A stretch of DNA of 64,000 nt. Source: Pseudomonas graminis. GTDB lineage: Bacteria; Pseudomonadota; Gammaproteobacteria; Pseudomonadales; Pseudomonadaceae. Position 1 is the stretch's first letter, and each line of letters begins with the position of its first letter. The stretch spans positions 388,814-452,813 of the forward strand of contig NZ_SOCR01000006.1 of NCBI RefSeq assembly GCF_004364335.1, read 5' to 3'. A program made the position numbers and the translations under genes. Below are positions 49,103 through 59,321 of this stretch, piece after piece. The notes below the pieces were generated by a model that had not been told where the DNA came from, did not search any database, and saw nothing but the letters and a program-made list of their open reading frames with translations.

Positions 49103-50308
49103 ATGAAAACGCTCTGGCACCACTGTCACGCAGCAACCATGGCGAACGGCACGTACTCGATCATTGAGGACGCCGCCATCGTGACCGATGCAGCGCAGAT
49201 CGTCTGGATCGGTCCACTCCACGCGTTGCCGGACCAGGGCGACGTCAAGCGGGTCGACCTCAACGGCGCATGGGTGACGCCCGGACTGATCGACTGCCAC
49301 ACCCACACGGTGTTCGGCGGTAACCGCAGCGGTGAATTCGAGCAGCGCTTGCAGGGCGTCAGCTACGCGGAGATCGCCGCAGCAGGCGGCGGCATCGCCA
49401 GCACCGTGCGCGCCACCCGCGCCGCCAGTGAAGAAGAACTCTACGCCAGCGCCGAACGCCGCCTGCTGCACCTGCTCAGGGACGGCGTGACCACGATCGA
49501 GATGAAATCCGGCTACGGCCTGGACCTCGCCAGCGAACGCAAAATCCTGCGCGTCATCCGTCAGCTGGGGGAAAACCTGCCGGTCACCGTGCGCAGCACT
49601 TGCCTGGCCGCCCACGCCTTGCCGCCGGAGTACAAAGACCGCGCCGACGACTACATCGCCCACATCTGCAGCGAGATGCTGCCGGCGCTCGCGGCGGAAA
49701 ATCTGGTGGATGCCGTTGATGCGTTCTGCGAATACCTGGCGTTCTCGCCGGCCCAGGTCGAGCAGGTGTTCATCACCGCCGGCCAGCTGGGTCTGCCGGT
49801 GAAGCTGCACGCCGAGCAACTGTCTTCGCTGCACGGTTCGAGTCTGGCGGCGCGTTATCAGGCGCTTTCGGCTGACCATCTGGAGTTCATGACCGAAGAA
49901 GACGCCATCGCGATGGCGGCCTCAGGCACGGTCGCCGTACTGCTGCCAGGGGCGTTCTACTTCCTGCGTGAGACTCAATTGCCGCCGATGGATACCCTGC
50001 GCAAACACGGGGTGAAGATCGCCATTTCCACCGACCTCAATCCGGGCACATCGCCGGGCCTGTCGCTGCGGCTGATGCTGAACATGGCCTGCACGCTGTT
50101 CCGCATGACCCCGGAAGAAGCCCTGGCCGGCGCAACTGTCCACGCAGCACAGGCGCTGGGCATGGCCGAGACCCATGGTTCACTGGAAGTTGGCAAAACG
50201 GCGGATTTCGTCGCCTGGCACATCGAACGGCCCGCCGACCTCGCCTACTGGCTGGGCGGCGATCTGGACAAACGCGTCGTGCGTCATGGCGTGGAACGCA
50301 CTCTCTAA
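49103..50308 (+). CDS. hutI: HutI, imidazolonepropionase
   Basis: 401 residues from ATG 49103 with TGGAGG eight bases upstream. Amidohydrolase that opens imidazolone propionate to N-formimino-L-glutamate, third step. Metal ligands in [17 protein letters not shown] (about residue 65-81), LHAEQ and SADHLEFM, and the catalytic aspartate in [12 protein letters not shown] worn single REP arm lies in the 61-base gap upstream (about 49043-49057). hutG starts 13 bases after the stop. Confidence 0.95.
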   Translation: MKTLWHHCHAATMANGTYSIIEDAAIVTDAAQIVWIGPLHALPDQGDVKRVDLNGAWVTPGLIDCHTHTVFGGNRSGEFEQRLQGVSYAEIAAAGGGIASTVRATRAASEEELYASAERRLLHLLRDGVTTIEMKSGYGLDLASERKILRVIRQLGENLPVTVRSTCLAAHALPPEYKDRADDYIAHICSEMLPALAAENLVDAVDAFCEYLAFSPAQVEQVFITAGQLGLPVKLHAEQLSSLHGSSLAARYQALSADHLEFMTEEDAIAMAASGTVAVLLPGAFYFLRETQLPPMDTLRKHGVKIAISTDLNPGTSPGLSLRLMLNMACTLFRMTPEEALAGATVHAAQALGMAETHGSLEVGKTADFVAWHIERPADLAYWLGGDLDKRVVRHGVERTL

Positions 50309-50321
50309 TCAGGGGAATATT

Positions 50322-51125
50322 GTGGACAAGGTTCTGAATTTCACTCGCGGTCGCGTACCGCTGCTGATCAGCATGCCGCATCCGGGACTGCACCTGACGC
50401 CTACCGTGCGTGACGGCCTGGTGGATGAGGCTGTAAGCCTGCCGGACACCGACTGGCACATTCCGCGTCTGTATGACTTTGCGTCTGATCTGGGGGCAAG
50501 CGTACTTTCGGCGGAATATTCGCGCTTCGTCATCGACCTCAACCGCCCCTCCGACGACACGCCGCTGTACGCCGGCGCGACCACCGGACTGTTCCCCTCG
50601 ACGCTGTTCGAGGGCGACCCGTTGTTCAAGGAAGGTTTGGCGCCGAGCAAGGAAGAACGCGCCACTTATCTGGAGAAGATCTGGACGCCTTACCACGACA
50701 CCCTGCGCAGCGAGCTCGAACGCCTGCGCGCCGAGTTCGGTTATGCGCTGCTGTTCGACGCGCATTCCATTCGTGGGCACATTCCGCATCTGTTCGACGG
50801 TAGGCTGCCGGACTTCAACCTCGGCACCTTCAATGGCGCGAGCTGTAATGAAGCGCTGGCCGAGCGTGTGGATACCGCGTGCGCTGCCGCGAAGCTTTAC
50901 AGCCATGTGCTCAACGGCCGCTTCAAGGGCGGCCACATCACTCGCCACTACGGCGACCCGGCCAACCACATCCACGCCGTGCAACTGGAACTGGCGCAGA
51001 GCACGTACATGGATGAGTTTGTGCCCTTCCACTACCGCCCGGATCTGGCGGAGCCGACGCAGGTGGTGTTGAAGAGTTTGCTGACAGAAATGATCGCCTG
51101 GGGGCGGGAGAAATACGGGAAGTAG
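50322..51125 (+). CDS. hutG: HutG, N-formylglutamate deformylase
   Basis: 267 residues from GTG 50322 with AGGGGAA upstream. Cleaves N-formyl-L-glutamate to glutamate and formate, the last step. N-formylglutamate amidohydrolase family: LLISMPHPGLHLTP, TDWHIPRLYDFA, LLFDAHSIRGHIPHLFDG and FKGGHITRHYG provide the zinc ligands. It ends the plus-strand hut run. The next gene (cadA) is convergent, separated by a REP pair. Confidence 0.95.
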   Translation: MDKVLNFTRGRVPLLISMPHPGLHLTPTVRDGLVDEAVSLPDTDWHIPRLYDFASDLGASVLSAEYSRFVIDLNRPSDDTPLYAGATTGLFPSTLFEGDPLFKEGLAPSKEERATYLEKIWTPYHDTLRSELERLRAEFGYALLFDAHSIRGHIPHLFDGRLPDFNLGTFNGASCNEALAERVDTACAAAKLYSHVLNGRFKGGHITRHYGDPANHIHAVQLELAQSTYMDEFVPFHYRPDLAEPTQVVLKSLLTEMIAWGREKYGK

Positions 51126-51189
51126 CCTTGCCTCTGCCAACGACGTACGCGGCGGAATGGATATTCGATGCCCGGACAGCGGCCTGAAT

Positions 51190-51331
51190 TTGTAGGAGCC
51201 GGCTTGCTGGCGAACGCATTGGGTCAGTCGACTAAACAAGTGACTGGCCTGACGCGTTCGCCAGCAAGCCGGCTCCTACAGAACTGGCTGCGCAGGTGCC
51301 TTTAGTGGGACCGGCTTTAACCGGGAAGAGG
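51190..51331. repeat. REP pair plus a single third-family REP
   Basis: A perfect GCCGGCTTGCTGGCGAA-type pair occupies 51190-51282; a single GTGGGACCGGCTTTAACCGG follows at about 51307-51331. Both lie in the convergent gap between hutG and cadA; no U-rich terminator is visible. Confidence 0.85.
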
Positions 51332-51367
51332 CCTGTCTGAGCACCATCAGTGTCCTGAGGGTGAGTA

Positions 51368-53707
51368 TTACTTCTTCAACAACCGCAACCCGTTGAACAC
51401 CACCAGCAAACTCACGCCCATGTCGGCGAACACGGCCATCCACATGGTCGCCATCCCGGCGAAGGTCACCGCCAGAAAGATCAGCTTGATCACCAGTGCC
51501 AGCGCAATATTCTGCTTGAGCACCGCAGCCGTGTCCCGCGACAGGCGAATGAAAGTCGGGATCTTGCGCAGGTCATCGTCCATCAGCGCCACGTCGGCGG
51601 TTTCGATGGCGGTGTCCGTACCCGCCGCCGCCATGGCAAAGCCGATCTCCGCCCGGGCCAGCGCTGGCGCGTCGTTGATGCCGTCGCCGACCATGCCCAC
51701 CCGGTGGTTCTTCGCGTACAGGGCTTCGATGGCTTGCAGCTTGTCGGTCGGCATCAGATTGCCCTGGGCCTGATCGATGCCCACCTGCGCGGCAATGGCC
51801 TTGGCGGTGTGCGGGTTGTCGCCCGTCAGCATCATCGTCTTCACGCCCAGCGCATGCAGTTGCTCGATGGCCTCGCGGCTGCTGTCCTTGACGGTATCAG
51901 CCACCGCAAACAACGCCAACGGGCCGGAGGCGTCGAACAGCAGCACCACGGTTTTGCCTTGGCTTTCCAGCGCTTCAAGTTGCGCTTCCAGTTCCGGCGA
52001 GCAATACCCGGCGTCATGCACCAAGCGGTGATTGCCCAGGTGATACAAACGCCCTTGCACCTCGCCTTTCACGCCAAGCCCGGCAAGGGCTTCGAACGCC
52101 TCAACCGGCAGCCGGGTGCCGTCCTGCGCAGCCTTGGCAATGGCTTGGGACACCGGGTGATCCGAGCGACCCGCCAGACTTGCCGAGATCGCCACAGCCT
52201 GCTCGCCCAATGAAGCATCGAGCAACACGTAATCGGTCTGCACCGGCTTGCCGTGGGTGATGGTGCCAGTCTTGTCGAGCGCCAGGTAATCGAGCTTGTG
52301 CCCCATCTCCAGGTACACGCCGCCCTTGACCAGGATGCCTTTGCGCGCTGCCGCCGCCAGACCGCTGACGATCGTCACCGGCGTGGAAATCACCAGCGCA
52401 CACGGGCACGCGACCACCAGCAGCACCAGCGCGCGGTAGATCCAGTCGAACCACACCGCACCCATGAACAGCGGCGGGATGATCGCGATCGCCAGTGCCA
52501 GCGCGAACACGGCGGGCGTGTAGATTTTTGAAAAGCTGTCAACGAAACGCTGGGTCGGCGCGCGCGCACCCTGGGCCGCCTCGACGGCATGGATGATCCG
52601 CGCCAGCGTCGAATTGTTGGCGGCGGCGGTCACTTTATATTCCAGAGAACCGGCCTGATTGATCGTGCCGGCAAAGACCTTGTCGCCCACGGTTTTCTCG
52701 ACCGGCAGGCTTTCGCCGGTGATTGGCGCCTGATCGATGCTCGACTGGCCAGCAACCACTTCACCGTCCAGCCCGATGCGCTCGCCCGGCTTGACCCGGA
52801 CGACGCTGCCCAACGCAATATCTTTGACCTCAAGCTCAAGCCACTCGCCGTTCTGCTGCACGGTGGCGGTTTCCGGTGTCAGCTGCATCAGGCCGCCAAT
52901 GGCATTGCGGGCACGGTCCAGGGATTTGGCTTCAATCAGCTCGGCGACGGTGAACAGAAACATCACCATCGCCGCTTCAGGCCATTGCCCGATCAGCACC
53001 GCGCCGGTCACAGCGATGCTCATCAGCGCATTGATATTCAGGTTGAAGTTTTTCAGGGCGATCCAGCCCTTTTTGTACGTGGTCAGGCCGCCGCTGAAAA
53101 TGGCAATCAGCGCGACGATGGCAACGACCCACGTCGGCGCAGCGTTGGTGAAGTGAATGACCTCCGCAGTCAACGCAGCAACACCCGACAACGCCAGCGG
53201 CCACCACGGTTTGTTGGCGGGCGGCAGCGACGCGGTTTCCTTGTCGGCGCCCTCTTCGATCAGGTCCGCCTGCATGCCCAGCGCGCCAATGGCTTCGCGG
53301 ATGGGATCGGTGGATGGCAGCTCATGCCACACGCCCAGCACGCGATTGATCAGGTTGAACTCTAGCTTCTGAATACCCTTCATTTTGCCGAGCTTGTTCT
53401 GGATCAGCGTCTGCTCGGTGGGGCAATCCATGGCTTCGATACGGAAGCTGCTGAGCTGACCGTCGGCGTTTGACGCGCCATCGATGGTCACGACGGCCGG
53501 CGCGCTGTCGTGGGAGCAGCACGCGTGGGCAGCGTGGTCGTGCTTGTGCACGGGCGTGAGTTTGGCTTGGCCGTGGTCGTGACCGGCGTGATCGTGATCA
53601 GCTTGGTCATGGGCGGCATGGTCATGCCCAGCGTGCTCCTGCTCGGCATGGTTGTGCGAGTCGTGGGCAGGCTTGTGCGATGAAGATTTGTGTACAGAGT
53701 CACTCAT
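51368..53707 (-). CDS. cadA: CadA, heavy-metal (Cd/Zn) translocating P-type ATPase
   Basis: 779 residues from ATG 53707. P1B-2 type exporter: a heavy-metal-associated domain (SSFRIEAMDCPTEQTLIQNK, about residue 85), the intramembrane VACPCALVIS, the phosphorylation site ALDKTGTITHGKP, the hinge VGDGINDAPALA and a C-terminal DMGVSLLVVFNGLRLL. Residues 6-66 carry 18 histidines in AGHDH-type repeats ahead of the metal domain, a likely Zn/Cd buffer. Divergent from cadR, with a MerR-type operator between them. Confidence 0.94.
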   Translation of the reverse strand: MSDSVHKSSSHKPAHDSHNHAEQEHAGHDHAAHDQADHDHAGHDHGQAKLTPVHKHDHAAHACCSHDSAPAVVTIDGASNADGQLSSFRIEAMDCPTEQTLIQNKLGKMKGIQKLEFNLINRVLGVWHELPSTDPIREAIGALGMQADLIEEGADKETASLPPANKPWWPLALSGVAALTAEVIHFTNAAPTWVVAIVALIAIFSGGLTTYKKGWIALKNFNLNINALMSIAVTGAVLIGQWPEAAMVMFLFTVAELIEAKSLDRARNAIGGLMQLTPETATVQQNGEWLELEVKDIALGSVVRVKPGERIGLDGEVVAGQSSIDQAPITGESLPVEKTVGDKVFAGTINQAGSLEYKVTAAANNSTLARIIHAVEAAQGARAPTQRFVDSFSKIYTPAVFALALAIAIIPPLFMGAVWFDWIYRALVLLVVACPCALVISTPVTIVSGLAAAARKGILVKGGVYLEMGHKLDYLALDKTGTITHGKPVQTDYVLLDASLGEQAVAISASLAGRSDHPVSQAIAKAAQDGTRLPVEAFEALAGLGVKGEVQGRLYHLGNHRLVHDAGYCSPELEAQLEALESQGKTVVLLFDASGPLALFAVADTVKDSSREAIEQLHALGVKTMMLTGDNPHTAKAIAAQVGIDQAQGNLMPTDKLQAIEALYAKNHRVGMVGDGINDAPALARAEIGFAMAAAGTDTAIETADVALMDDDLRKIPTFIRLSRDTAAVLKQNIALALVIKLIFLAVTFAGMATMWMAVFADMGVSLLVVFNGLRLLKK

Positions 53708-53744
53708 GGATTGAGTCTCTAAATGTGCGTGTTGCCAAGTGAAC

Positions 53745-53766
53745 ACCCTGTAGCCACTATAGGGTC
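53745..53766. promoter_or_regulatory. CadR operator / cadA promoter
   Basis: The inverted repeat ACCCTATAGTGGCTACAGGG (read on the minus strand, followed by T) lies between TTGACC (-35) and a weak -10 (TTCACT) spaced about 19 bases apart, the over-long spacer typical of MerR-type promoters. It is about 40 bases upstream of cadA and fits the known P. putida CadR site. Confidence 0.8.
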
Positions 53767-53790
53767 AAGCGTCCTATCGAAATCTTGCGC

Positions 53791-54249
53791 ATGAACCCTT
53801 CATTTAAAATCGGCGAACTGGCAAAACTCACTGAATGTCCGGTGGAAACCATTAGGTACTACGAGCGCGAGGGCCTGCTCAGCGAACCCGCGCGCAGCGA
53901 AGGCAACTATCGTTTGTACACTCAGGAGCACGTCGAGCGCCTGACCTTCATCCGCAATTGCCGCAGCCTGGACATGACGCTGGACGAAATCCGCAGCCTG
54001 CTGGCCTTGCGCGACAGTCCGCGGGACCAGTGCGAGAACGTCAACGCGCTGATCGACGAACACATCCAGCACGTGAACGCCCGCGTTGCGAGCCTGCAAG
54101 CGCTGCAGGAGCAACTGCTCGACCTACGCCAACGCTGCAGCGAAGGCGCACCGGATCACTGTGGGATTCTGGATCGACTGGAAATCAGCGGAAGTGTCGT
54201 GGCTGCGGATGTCGAACACTCCCACGTCGGGCGCAGCCACGGGCATTGA
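53791..54249 (+). CDS. cadR: CadR, MerR-family Cd/Zn-responsive regulator
   Basis: 152 residues from ATG 53791. MerR helix-turn-helix (FKIGELAKLTECPVETIRYYEREGLL), dimerisation helix, and the metal-site cysteines: Cys in RDQCENVN (about residue 77), then CSEGAPDHC (about 112-119). The C-terminal HSHVGRSHGH is the His-rich tail typical of CadR proteins and can bind a second metal. It would bend the cadA promoter into an active form when Cd2+ binds. Confidence 0.94.
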   Translation: MNPSFKIGELAKLTECPVETIRYYEREGLLSEPARSEGNYRLYTQEHVERLTFIRNCRSLDMTLDEIRSLLALRDSPRDQCENVNALIDEHIQHVNARVASLQALQEQLLDLRQRCSEGAPDHCGILDRLEISGSVVAADVEHSHVGRSHGH

Positions 54250-54320
54250 TGAGGTGCGAAGGACGGCCAGACGCCTCTATAGCCATCCCTATCGCTTTTG
54301 GATGCTACGGCTAAAGCGGA

Positions 54321-54411
54321 TCTGTAGGAGCCGGCTTGCTGGCGAACCCATTGTGTCAGTCGACATCCCCGCTTCAGGCCAATTGCGTTCGCCAGCAAGC
54401 CGGCTCCTAGG
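54321..54411. repeat. REP pair, GCCGGCTTGCTGGCGAA type
   Basis: Convergent perfect arms between cadR and katA, which are themselves convergent. Confidence 0.9.
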
Positions 54412-54480
54412 GATTTGTGTACGACACAGATCCGTGCAATCGCCCTAACCCAGCGTGCAACCGCATCAAACCGCACCCAT

Positions 54481-54517
54481 AAAAAAGCCCTCGGCCTCAT
54501 CAGCCGGGGGCTTTGCG
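54481..54517 (-). terminator. Intrinsic terminator of the catalase gene
   Basis: Read on the minus strand: AAAGCCCCCGGC, loop TGATGAG, GCCGAGGGCTTTTTT. It begins about 12 bases beyond the katA stop. Confidence 0.9.
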
Positions 54518-54528
54518 TTCAGCGATCA

Positions 54529-55977
54529 TCAGGCGTTGTGAATACGCTCAACCGCCGCCGCCACACCAATCCCGTATTCAGGATCGGCCATCGAGCAGTG
54601 CTCGATGTGCAGCTGGATGATCGGCGCCGACACGCCGCGCAATGAGCGGGCGGTGTTGTCGAACAGCGACTGTTTCTCCCGGGCGTTCATCAGGCGGAAC
54701 AGATTGCCTGGCTGCGAGTAGTAGTCGCCATCCACGCGGTGGTTCCAGTGCGCGGCTGCGCCTTCGATCGACAACCGCGGCTCTCTGAAATCCGGCTGTT
54801 CCTGAAACGCGCCCTTGGTGTTCGGCTCGTAAGAGGTCATGCCGCCACGGTTGCCGTCAATACGCATCAAGCCGTCGCGGTGGTAGCTGTTCACGTGCAA
54901 CGCCGCTCGCGGCGAGTTCACCGGGATCTGATGATGGTTGACGCTCAAACGGTAGCGTTGGGCATCGCCGTAGGAAAACAGCCGACCTTGCAGCATTTTG
55001 TCCGGCGAGAAGCTGATGCCAGGCACCACATTGGAAGGCGCAAATGCCGCCTGTTCAACGTCGGCAAAATTGTTTTCCGGATTGCGGTTCAGCTCGACAA
55101 CGCCCACTTCGATCAGCGGGTAGTCGCTCTTCGGCCACACCTTGGTCAGGTCGAACGGGTTGATGGGGTACGAGCCCGCCTCCTTCTCCGGCATGATCTG
55201 CACGAACAGCTTCCAGCGCGGGAAGTTGCCCTGCTCGATGTTCTCGTACAGATCGCGGTGATGGGACTCACGGTCACGGCCGACCAGTTCCTGCGCTTCG
55301 GCGTCGGTCAGGTTGGCGATGCCTTGCTGCGATACGAAGTGGAATTTGACCCAGAACCGCTCGTGCTGCGCGTTCAGGAAGCTATAGGTGTGGCTGCCGA
55401 AACCGTGCATCTCGCGGTAGCTGCGGGGGATGCCGCGCTCGCTCATGACCACCGTCACTTGGTGCAGCGCTTCCGGCAGTTGAGTCCAGAAATCCCAGTT
55501 GTTTTCGGCACTGCGCATGCCGGTGCGTGGGTCGCGTTTGACGGCGTGGTTCAGGTCGGGAAACTTCATCGGGTCGCGCAGGAAGAACACCGGGGTGTTG
55601 TTGCCGACCATGTCCCAGTTGCCTTCCTCGGTGTAGAACTTGAACGCGAAACCGCGAATATCCCGCTCGGCATCTGCTGCGCCACGCTCACCGGCAACGG
55701 TGGAGAAGCGGGCAAACATTTCAGTGGTCTTGCCGATTTCGGAGAAGATTTTCGCGCGGGTGTAGCGAGTGATGTCGTGGGTGACGGTGAAGGTGCCAAA
55801 TGCGCCAGAACCCTTGGCGTGCATGCGACGCTCCGGGATAACTTCACGATCGAAATGGGCGAGCTTCTCGAGGAACCAGACATCCTGCAGCAGCGCGGGG
55901 CCGTGGGGGCCGGCGGTCTGGATATTCTGGTTGTCGACTACAGGAGCGCCGAAAGCGGTCGTGAGTTTGTTGTTCAT
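54529..55977 (-). CDS. katA: Catalase (monofunctional, small-subunit haem type)
   Basis: 482 residues, the small-subunit (clade 3-like) size. Breaks down hydrogen peroxide. The distal histidine is in [15 protein letters not shown] (His about 53; most catalases have VVHAKG here), the distal asparagine in [13 protein letters not shown], and the proximal haem tyrosine in [13 protein letters not shown]. No signal peptide is obvious, so cytoplasmic. Its promoter should lie in 55978-56185. Confidence 0.94.
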   Translation of the reverse strand: MNNKLTTAFGAPVVDNQNIQTAGPHGPALLQDVWFLEKLAHFDREVIPERRMHAKGSGAFGTFTVTHDITRYTRAKIFSEIGKTTEMFARFSTVAGERGAADAERDIRGFAFKFYTEEGNWDMVGNNTPVFFLRDPMKFPDLNHAVKRDPRTGMRSAENNWDFWTQLPEALHQVTVVMSERGIPRSYREMHGFGSHTYSFLNAQHERFWVKFHFVSQQGIANLTDAEAQELVGRDRESHHRDLYENIEQGNFPRWKLFVQIMPEKEAGSYPINPFDLTKVWPKSDYPLIEVGVVELNRNPENNFADVEQAAFAPSNVVPGISFSPDKMLQGRLFSYGDAQRYRLSVNHHQIPVNSPRAALHVNSYHRDGLMRIDGNRGGMTSYEPNTKGAFQEQPDFREPRLSIEGAAAHWNHRVDGDYYSQPGNLFRLMNAREKQSLFDNTARSLRGVSAPIIQLHIEHCSMADPEYGIGVAAAVERIHNA

Positions 55978-56188
55978 GCGTGTTTCTCCACCAAGAATAC
56001 TGGCGGGCCACCTCTGTTGAGGCCGCCCTGTGTCTGTTCGATGGGGAGAAAGATAGGGAAATTGACGCGTTTAAGCTCATTGTCACTGCGCACTAAGCGG
56101 ATAGAGGATTTCAATCGCTTATAGTTTGGTCAATAGTCTCCGCTCATGAACGGATGACTACGCCAACCTGGAACCAGATTCTGCCCGT

Positions 56189-56283
56189 ATGGGCGTAGAA
56201 GCGCGCTAGCCCGCGAATGCGGTGTATCAGGCAACGTCACAGCACTGACAGATCGCATTCGCGGGCAAGCGCGCTCCCACAGG
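56189..56283. repeat. REP pair, GCGCGCTTGCCCGCGAA type
   Basis: Convergent arms with small changes (GTAGAAGCGCGCTAGCCCGC; TTCGCGGGCAAGCGCGCTCC) downstream of thyA. Confidence 0.88.
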
Positions 56284-56308
56284 TCCAGCGAACGGCTCTG
56301 CTCCGCGG

Positions 56309-57142
56309 TTAAACCGCTACTGGCGCCTTGATGCTCGGATCGGCGTCATAACCCACGATCTCGAAATCTTCGAATCGGTAGTCGTAGATGCTCTCCGGGC
56401 GGCGCTTGATGTTCAGCTGCGGCAGCTGTCGCGGCGTGCGGGTTAGCTGCGTCGCTATCTGCTCTTCATGATTGGAGTAAGCGTGGGTGTCGCCCAGGCT
56501 GACGATGATCTCGTGGGGGATCAGGTCGCATTGCTGAGCCAGCATGTGGGTCAGCAGCGCCAGCGCAGCAATGTTGTACGGCAGACCGAGGAAGACATCA
56601 GAACTGCGAATGTACAACTGCATCGACAGCTTGCCGTCGGCGACGAAGGCCTGATACAGCAGATGGCACACCGCGAGGGCCTGACGCCCGGCCTTGACGT
56701 TCTCCTGCGGCGACAGCTTCTCGTCCGGCAGGTATTCGGTGTTCCAGCCGTGGAACAGGATGCGCCGGCTGTTGGGGTTGTTCTTCAGGCAGTCGACCAT
56801 GTAGTCAATCTGGTTGATCTTGCCGCCATCCTTGGTTGGCCATCCGGTCCACTGCGCGCCGTACACAGGGCCCAGGTCGCCGTCTTCGGTGGCCCACTCA
56901 TCCCAGATGGTCACGCCGTTCTCGTTCAGCCATTTGGTGTTGGTGTTGCCGCTGAGCATCCAGATCAGCTCGTTGGCGATGCTCTTGAAGTGCAGCTTCT
57001 TGGTGGTCAGCAGCGGGAAGCCATCGGCCAGGTTGTGGCGAATCTGCCGACCGAACACGGCAGTGGTGCCGGTCCCGGTGCGGTCGCCCTTGCGGGTTCC
57101 GTTGTTGATGACGTCCTGCAGCAGTTCAAGGTATTGCTTCAT
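56309..57142 (-). CDS. thyA: Thymidylate synthase
   Basis: 277 residues. Converts dUMP to dTMP with methylene-tetrahydrofolate. Catalytic Cys159 is in ALAVCH, where most enzymes have PPCH or APCH; the rest of the site is standard ([64 protein letters not shown]). About 13 residues are added before the cysteine relative to the 264-residue E. coli enzyme. It follows lgt on the same strand after 73 bases, an order conserved in the genus. Confidence 0.95.
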   Translation of the reverse strand: MKQYLELLQDVINNGTRKGDRTGTGTTAVFGRQIRHNLADGFPLLTTKKLHFKSIANELIWMLSGNTNTKWLNENGVTIWDEWATEDGDLGPVYGAQWTGWPTKDGGKINQIDYMVDCLKNNPNSRRILFHGWNTEYLPDEKLSPQENVKAGRQALAVCHLLYQAFVADGKLSMQLYIRSSDVFLGLPYNIAALALLTHMLAQQCDLIPHEIIVSLGDTHAYSNHEEQIATQLTRTPRQLPQLNIKRRPESIYDYRFEDFEIVGYDADPSIKAPVAV

Positions 57143-57215
57143 GACCAGAGGCCCTCTGTTTCGGTGAATCCGCCGAACCCTTCAGGCCGGGCGTTCAGCA
57201 GATGTACCCGGCGCG

Positions 57216-58022
57216 TCACGCCGCAGCGTTGTTGGCAGCGGGCGCGCGGTGGTAAGCAAGCCAGATCAGCACCAGGCCGCCGATGATCATCGGCAGACTG
57301 AGGATCTGCCCCATGGTGACCCAGCCCCAGGCCAGATAACCCAGCTGGGCGTCCGGCACGCGAACGAACTCCACCACGAAGCGGAAAATGCCGTAGAACA
57401 GCGCGAACATGCCGGACACGGCCATGGTCGGACGCGGCTTGCGGGAGAAGAAATAGAGAATGACGAACAAGGCCACGCCTTCCAGCGCGAACTGGTAGAG
57501 CTGTGACGGGTGGCGCGGCAGCTGCGCAGGGTCGGTGGGGAACACCATGGCCCAAGGCAGATCGGTCGGCTTGCCCCACAGTTCGGCGTTGATGAAGTTG
57601 CCGATGCGCCCGGCGCCCAGACCAATCGGCACCATGGGTGCGATGAAGTCCATGAGCTGGAAGAACGACTTGCCGTTGCGCTTGCCGAACCAGTACGTCG
57701 CGATCATCACGCCGATGAAGCCGCCGTGGAACGCCATACCGCCCTTCCACACTTCAAAGATCAGCAGCGGGTTGGCGATGTAGTTGGGCAGATCGTAGAA
57801 CAGGACGTAACCGAGACGTCCACCGACGATGACGCCCATGGCGACCCAGAAAATCATGTCCGAGAGCTTTTCCTTGGTCCACGTCGGGTCGAAGCGATTC
57901 AGGCGACGGGATGCCAGGTACCAGGCACTGCCGATACCGACCAGATACATCAGGCCGTACCAGTGAATTTGCAGCGGACCGATGGCCACGGCTACCGGGT
58001 CAATCTGCGGGTAAGGCAGCAT
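57216..58022 (-). CDS. lgt: Lgt, prolipoprotein diacylglyceryl transferase
   Basis: 268 residues, about seven membrane segments. Transfers diacylglycerol from phosphatidylglycerol to the lipobox cysteine of prolipoproteins at the inner membrane. The essential HGGFIGV (about residue 98) and the Lgt signature [19 protein letters not shown] (about 137-155) are intact. Substrates in this window would include the two lipoproteins at 32.3-33.1 kb. Co-oriented with thyA. Confidence 0.96.
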   Translation of the reverse strand: MLPYPQIDPVAVAIGPLQIHWYGLMYLVGIGSAWYLASRRLNRFDPTWTKEKLSDMIFWVAMGVIVGGRLGYVLFYDLPNYIANPLLIFEVWKGGMAFHGGFIGVMIATYWFGKRNGKSFFQLMDFIAPMVPIGLGAGRIGNFINAELWGKPTDLPWAMVFPTDPAQLPRHPSQLYQFALEGVALFVILYFFSRKPRPTMAVSGMFALFYGIFRFVVEFVRVPDAQLGYLAWGWVTMGQILSLPMIIGGLVLIWLAYHRAPAANNAAA

Positions 58023-58288
58023 TGCGACTCCTTGAAATAGAAGCGCTCATTGAGCGACGAAGCAGAACTATGTGGCGGCGGTAGCAGGTGTGCCACCCAA
58101 TAATGATGAAATCTGGTGCAAGAGCGACCGCGATGAAAAGCCCCGCACGCCGACGATGTCGCCGCACCTGGCGCGGACATCTCTCAAAAACAGTGCGGCA
58201 TGTTACCGGACCGAGCCGATCCGCTCTAGCAGCGTGCGATGGATGTCGGCGTGCGGGGTGGGTAAAGTGGCGCAAAAAGGAGTCCCCT

Positions 58289-59035
58289 ATGTGCCTTATC
58301 GTCTTCGCCTGGCGGCCGACGCACCCTCAGCCGCTGATTCTGGCGTCCAATCGTGACGAATTTTACGCGCGTCCTACGCTGCCGCTGGCGCAGTGGGAAG
58401 ACGCGCCACAGATTTACGCCGGGCGCGATCTTGAAGCGGGCGGGACGTGGCTGGGGATCAATGCTGACGGACGATTCGCAGCGCTCACCAACATCCGCGA
58501 GCCGGGCAAGCCACCTGGCCGTCGTTCGCGGGGGGAATTGGTTTCTGGTTTTTTAAACGATGAAGTGGCGATTGACGAGTATTTGCGTGAGGTCGCAGCG
58601 CGATCGACGGAGTACGGCGGGTTTAATGTGCTGCTGGGTGATCGTCAGCAGTTGCACTTCCTCAATGCGAACAACCCGACACCCCGCCGCCTGCAAGCAG
58701 GCGTTTACGGCGTGTCCAATGCCGGGCTCGACACGCCGTGGCCCAAGCTGGTGAAAGCCAAAGCCGCCCTGTCCGAACACCTGCACACGCCTGATCCCGA
58801 AGCGCTGTTTGGTTTTCTTGCCGATCACGCGCCTGCGCCTGATGCTGAATTGCCGAACACCGGCGTCGGACTTGCGACGGAAAAGTTGCTGTCGAGCGTG
58901 TTCATTGCCAGTCCCAATTACGGCACCCGGGCGAGCACGGTGTTGCTGGTTAATGGGGACGGCAGCCGGCGCCTGATCGAGCGCAGCTTCGGGCCGTATG
59001 GCGGGAGATTGGGTGAGGTGGACCTGGTGATTTGA
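58289..59035 (+). CDS. NRDE family protein (TANGO2-like)
   Basis: 248 residues from ATG 58289 with AAGGAG eight bases upstream; the frame is open further upstream, but that stretch overlaps the divergent lgt promoter. NRDE/TANGO2 family, named for ASNRDEFYARPT near residue 19; GGTWLGINADGRFAALTNIRE and GVYGVSNAGLDTPWPKL are conserved blocks. An N-terminal-nucleophile-like fold (Cys2) is likely; the function in bacteria is not settled, though the eukaryotic relative is tied to haem or lipid handling. Confidence 0.88.
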   Translation: MCLIVFAWRPTHPQPLILASNRDEFYARPTLPLAQWEDAPQIYAGRDLEAGGTWLGINADGRFAALTNIREPGKPPGRRSRGELVSGFLNDEVAIDEYLREVAARSTEYGGFNVLLGDRQQLHFLNANNPTPRRLQAGVYGVSNAGLDTPWPKLVKAKAALSEHLHTPDPEALFGFLADHAPAPDAELPNTGVGLATEKLLSSVFIASPNYGTRASTVLLVNGDGSRRLIERSFGPYGGRLGEVDLVI

Positions 59036-59042
59036 CTCCACC

Positions 59043-59281
59043 TCTTCCCGGCTAAAGCCGGTCCTACAATAAATTTGCTGCGCGCCTGCTGGTGCGGCGG
59101 GCTTACCTTTGTAGGACCGGCTTTAGCCGGGAAGGCGTCAGGCGTTACACCGCACAGACAGAGATGTAACCGACATACCACGATTTCTCTGTAGGAGCCG
59201 GCTTGCTGGCGAACCGTGTGTGTCAGGCACCATCAGTGTCGCTGAATAATCGCATTCGCCAGCAAGCCGGCTCCTACAGAC
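59043..59281. repeat. Outward third-family REP pair followed by a convergent REP pair
   Basis: CTTCCCGGCTAAAGCCGGTC (59043-59062) and GGACCGGCTTTAGCCGGGAA (59114-59133) point away from each other, the reverse of the usual order; then a perfect GCCGGCTTGCTGGCGAA-type pair fills 59190-59281. The region lies between the convergent NRDE gene and ptsP. Confidence 0.88.
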
Positions 59282-59321
59282 CATTGGCGGCCATCAAGAT
59301 CGGCACTGCGCCAGCCAGCCC

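Noticed and set aside
56101..56136. Possible OxyR site upstream of katA (ATAG at 56101, 56121 and 56133)
   Set aside because: The ATAG spacing (20 and 12 bases) does not fit the OxyR tetranucleotide pattern well enough to call a site from sequence alone.
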